A DNA stretch of 6,331 nt from Elusimicrobiota bacterium. Its GTDB lineage: Bacteria; Elusimicrobiota; Elusimicrobia; UBA1565; UBA9628. The stretch covers positions 1-6,331 of the forward strand of contig JAGWRY010000277.1 in assembly GCA_028869495.1 (NCBI GenBank), read 5' to 3'. Within the stretch, counting starts at the first letter, position 1, and every line of letters begins with the position of its first letter. Positions 5,390 through 6,331 of this stretch are shown piece by piece. The position numbers and the translations under genes were made by a program. Below the pieces are notes generated by a model. It was not told the DNA's origin. It worked only from the letters and a program-made list of their open reading frames with translations, and searched no databases.

Positions 5390-6331
5390 ATGAAGCCTCG
5401 CCTCTACCTCGTCGACGCCCACGCCTACCTTCATAGGGCCTACCACGCGCTCCCTCCGCTGACGGACTCCAAAGGGGAGCCGGTCGGTGCCCTCTACGGC
5501 TTCGCGCGCACCTTGATCCAGCTGCTCAAGCGCGACAAGCCGGAGGCCCTGGCCGTCTGCTTCGACACGCCGGGGCCGACCTTCCGCGACAAGATGTACG
5601 CGGACTACAAGGCGACGCGCAAGGAGATCGATCCGGACCTGAAGGTCCAGCTCGGGCGGGCCAAGCCCCTGGCCGAGGCCATGGGCTTCAAGTGCGTCGA
5701 GAAGAGCGGCTTTGAGGCTGATGATGTCATGGCCACTCTGGCGCGGAAGGCGGTAAAGCAGGGCTGGGAGGCGGTGCTGGTCACGGGGGACAAAGACGCC
5801 CTCCAGCTGGTCGGCAACGGAATACGAGTCTTCAACGCCGCGAAGGACCAGTGGATGGACCCGCCGCAGGTCGAGGAGAAGCTCGGCGTCGGGCCCGCCC
5901 AGGTGGTCGACTACCTGTCCATCGTCGGCGACGCGGCCGACAACGTGCGCGGCGTCAAGGGGGTCGGCCCCGTCGGCGCAGTCAAGCTGCTGAAGTCCTA
6001 CGGCTCGCTCAAGGGGGCGATCGCGGCCGCGCGCAAGGGCGACGGGGGCCTGACCCCGAAGCTCGCCGCGGTCCTGAAGGACGCCGGGAAGGACGCCGAG
6101 CTGGCGCAAGACCTGATCCGCCTCGACGAGAAGGTCCCGCTCGACGCGGAGGTCGAGGACTGCCGCGTGCGCCCGCCGGACCCGGCGAAGCTCGCCGAGG
6201 GCCTCGCGCGCTTCGAGTTCCGCTCGCTCGCGCGCGAGCTCGGCGCCCCTCCCGCGGACGGCGACGCCCCGGCGCCGGCTCCAGCGCCGCGCGCGGCGCC
6301 GGGCCGGCCGTCCGTCCCGCGCGGGATGGCG
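5390..6331 (+). CDS. polA: DNA polymerase I, 5'-nuclease domain (3' partial)
   Basis: The frame runs from the ATG at 5390 past the right edge (314 codons seen). It encodes the N-terminal flap/5'-3' nuclease domain of DNA polymerase I, which removes RNA primers and flaps during lagging-strand processing and repair. Seen: MKPRLYLVDAHAY with metal-binding Asp9; FDTPGPTFR (Asp59); YKATR; FEADD (Glu109, Asp111, Asp112); TGDKDALQL (Asp134, Asp136); and GDAADN (Asp181, Asp184), so all acidic metal ligands are present. The helix-hairpin-helix that follows reads GVGPVGAVKLL, where most homologues have GxGxKTAxxLL. From about residue 287 the chain becomes a Pro/Ala-rich linker, and the window ends before any proofreading or polymerase domain. 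A stand-alone 5' nuclease cannot be excluded strictly, but PolA is much more likely. No ribosome-binding site is evident. A 5-bp hairpin (5376-5380 with 5386-5390) reaches the A of the start codon. Confidence -1.
   Translation, partial: MKPRLYLVDAHAYLHRAYHALPPLTDSKGEPVGALYGFARTLIQLLKRDKPEALAVCFDTPGPTFRDKMYADYKATRKEIDPDLKVQLGRAKPLAEAMGFKCVEKSGFEADDVMATLARKAVKQGWEAVLVTGDKDALQLVGNGIRVFNAAKDQWMDPPQVEEKLGVGPAQVVDYLSIVGDAADNVRGVKGVGPVGAVKLLKSYGSLKGAIAAARKGDGGLTPKLAAVLKDAGKDAELAQDLIRLDEKVPLDAEVEDCRVRPPDPAKLAEGLARFEFRSLARELGAPPADGDAPAPAPAPRAAPGRPSVPRGMA

Noticed and set aside
5309..6109. Antisense open frame of about 266 codons
   Set aside because: It lies opposite polA, whose plus-strand product matches the 5'-nuclease family motif by motif.
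1..6331. tRNA, rRNA, CRISPR array, insertion sequence or phage elements
   Set aside because: No cloverleaf-like segment, regular spaced repeats, terminal inverted repeats or transposase/integrase motifs were found by reading. A computed search was not possible.

Overview
This is a very GC-rich window. Third codon positions are almost all G or C in the first five genes, and the only AT-rich spots are two promoter regions. Five plus-strand genes and the start of a sixth are packed with little spacing. An outer-membrane beta-barrel protein and an outer-membrane-type lipoprotein indicate a diderm (Gram-negative-type) bacterium. The sequence alone does not fix the phylum. A high-GC, deeply branching or little-cultured lineage (for example Elusimicrobiota or Myxococcota) is only a guess; placing the PolA fragment in a tree would settle it.

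Region 1 (2-2646) is the end of an operon. Its first gene, cut by the left edge, joins a multipass site-2-protease-type M50 metalloprotease (HEIGH and LDGGH motifs) to a subtilisin-type S8 serine protease with a complete Asp/His/Asn/Ser catalytic set. A propeptide-like segment lies between them. A stand-alone response-regulator receiver domain follows with an ATGA overlap. In eukaryotes, a subtilisin-type site-1 protease and an M50 site-2 protease act in sequence on the same membrane substrates. Here both chemistries sit in one polypeptide, which is the most unusual feature of the window.

Region 2 (2647-4947) begins with a spacer holding two mutually exclusive GC-rich hairpins and a sigma70-type promoter. 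It then encodes a secreted beta-barrel protein and, 4 nt later, a lipoprotein with a long Ala/Glu/Gln-rich coiled coil, a caspase-like (C14) domain with intact His and Cys, and a C-terminal EF-hand loop. This looks like a two-gene cell-envelope operon with a possibly calcium-responsive caspase-like protease.

Region 3 (4948-6331) starts with a near-consensus promoter (TTGACA-17-TATCAT). It drives a standard thioredoxin gene and, 46 nt later, polA, of which the 5'-nuclease domain and the start of a Pro/Ala-rich linker are in the window. These two genes are housekeeping.

The genes do not form one pathway. The first two regions do bring three protease catalytic centres of unrelated families (M50, S8, C14) within 5 kb, next to a signalling receiver domain and an outer-membrane protein. 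Whether they work together is inference.
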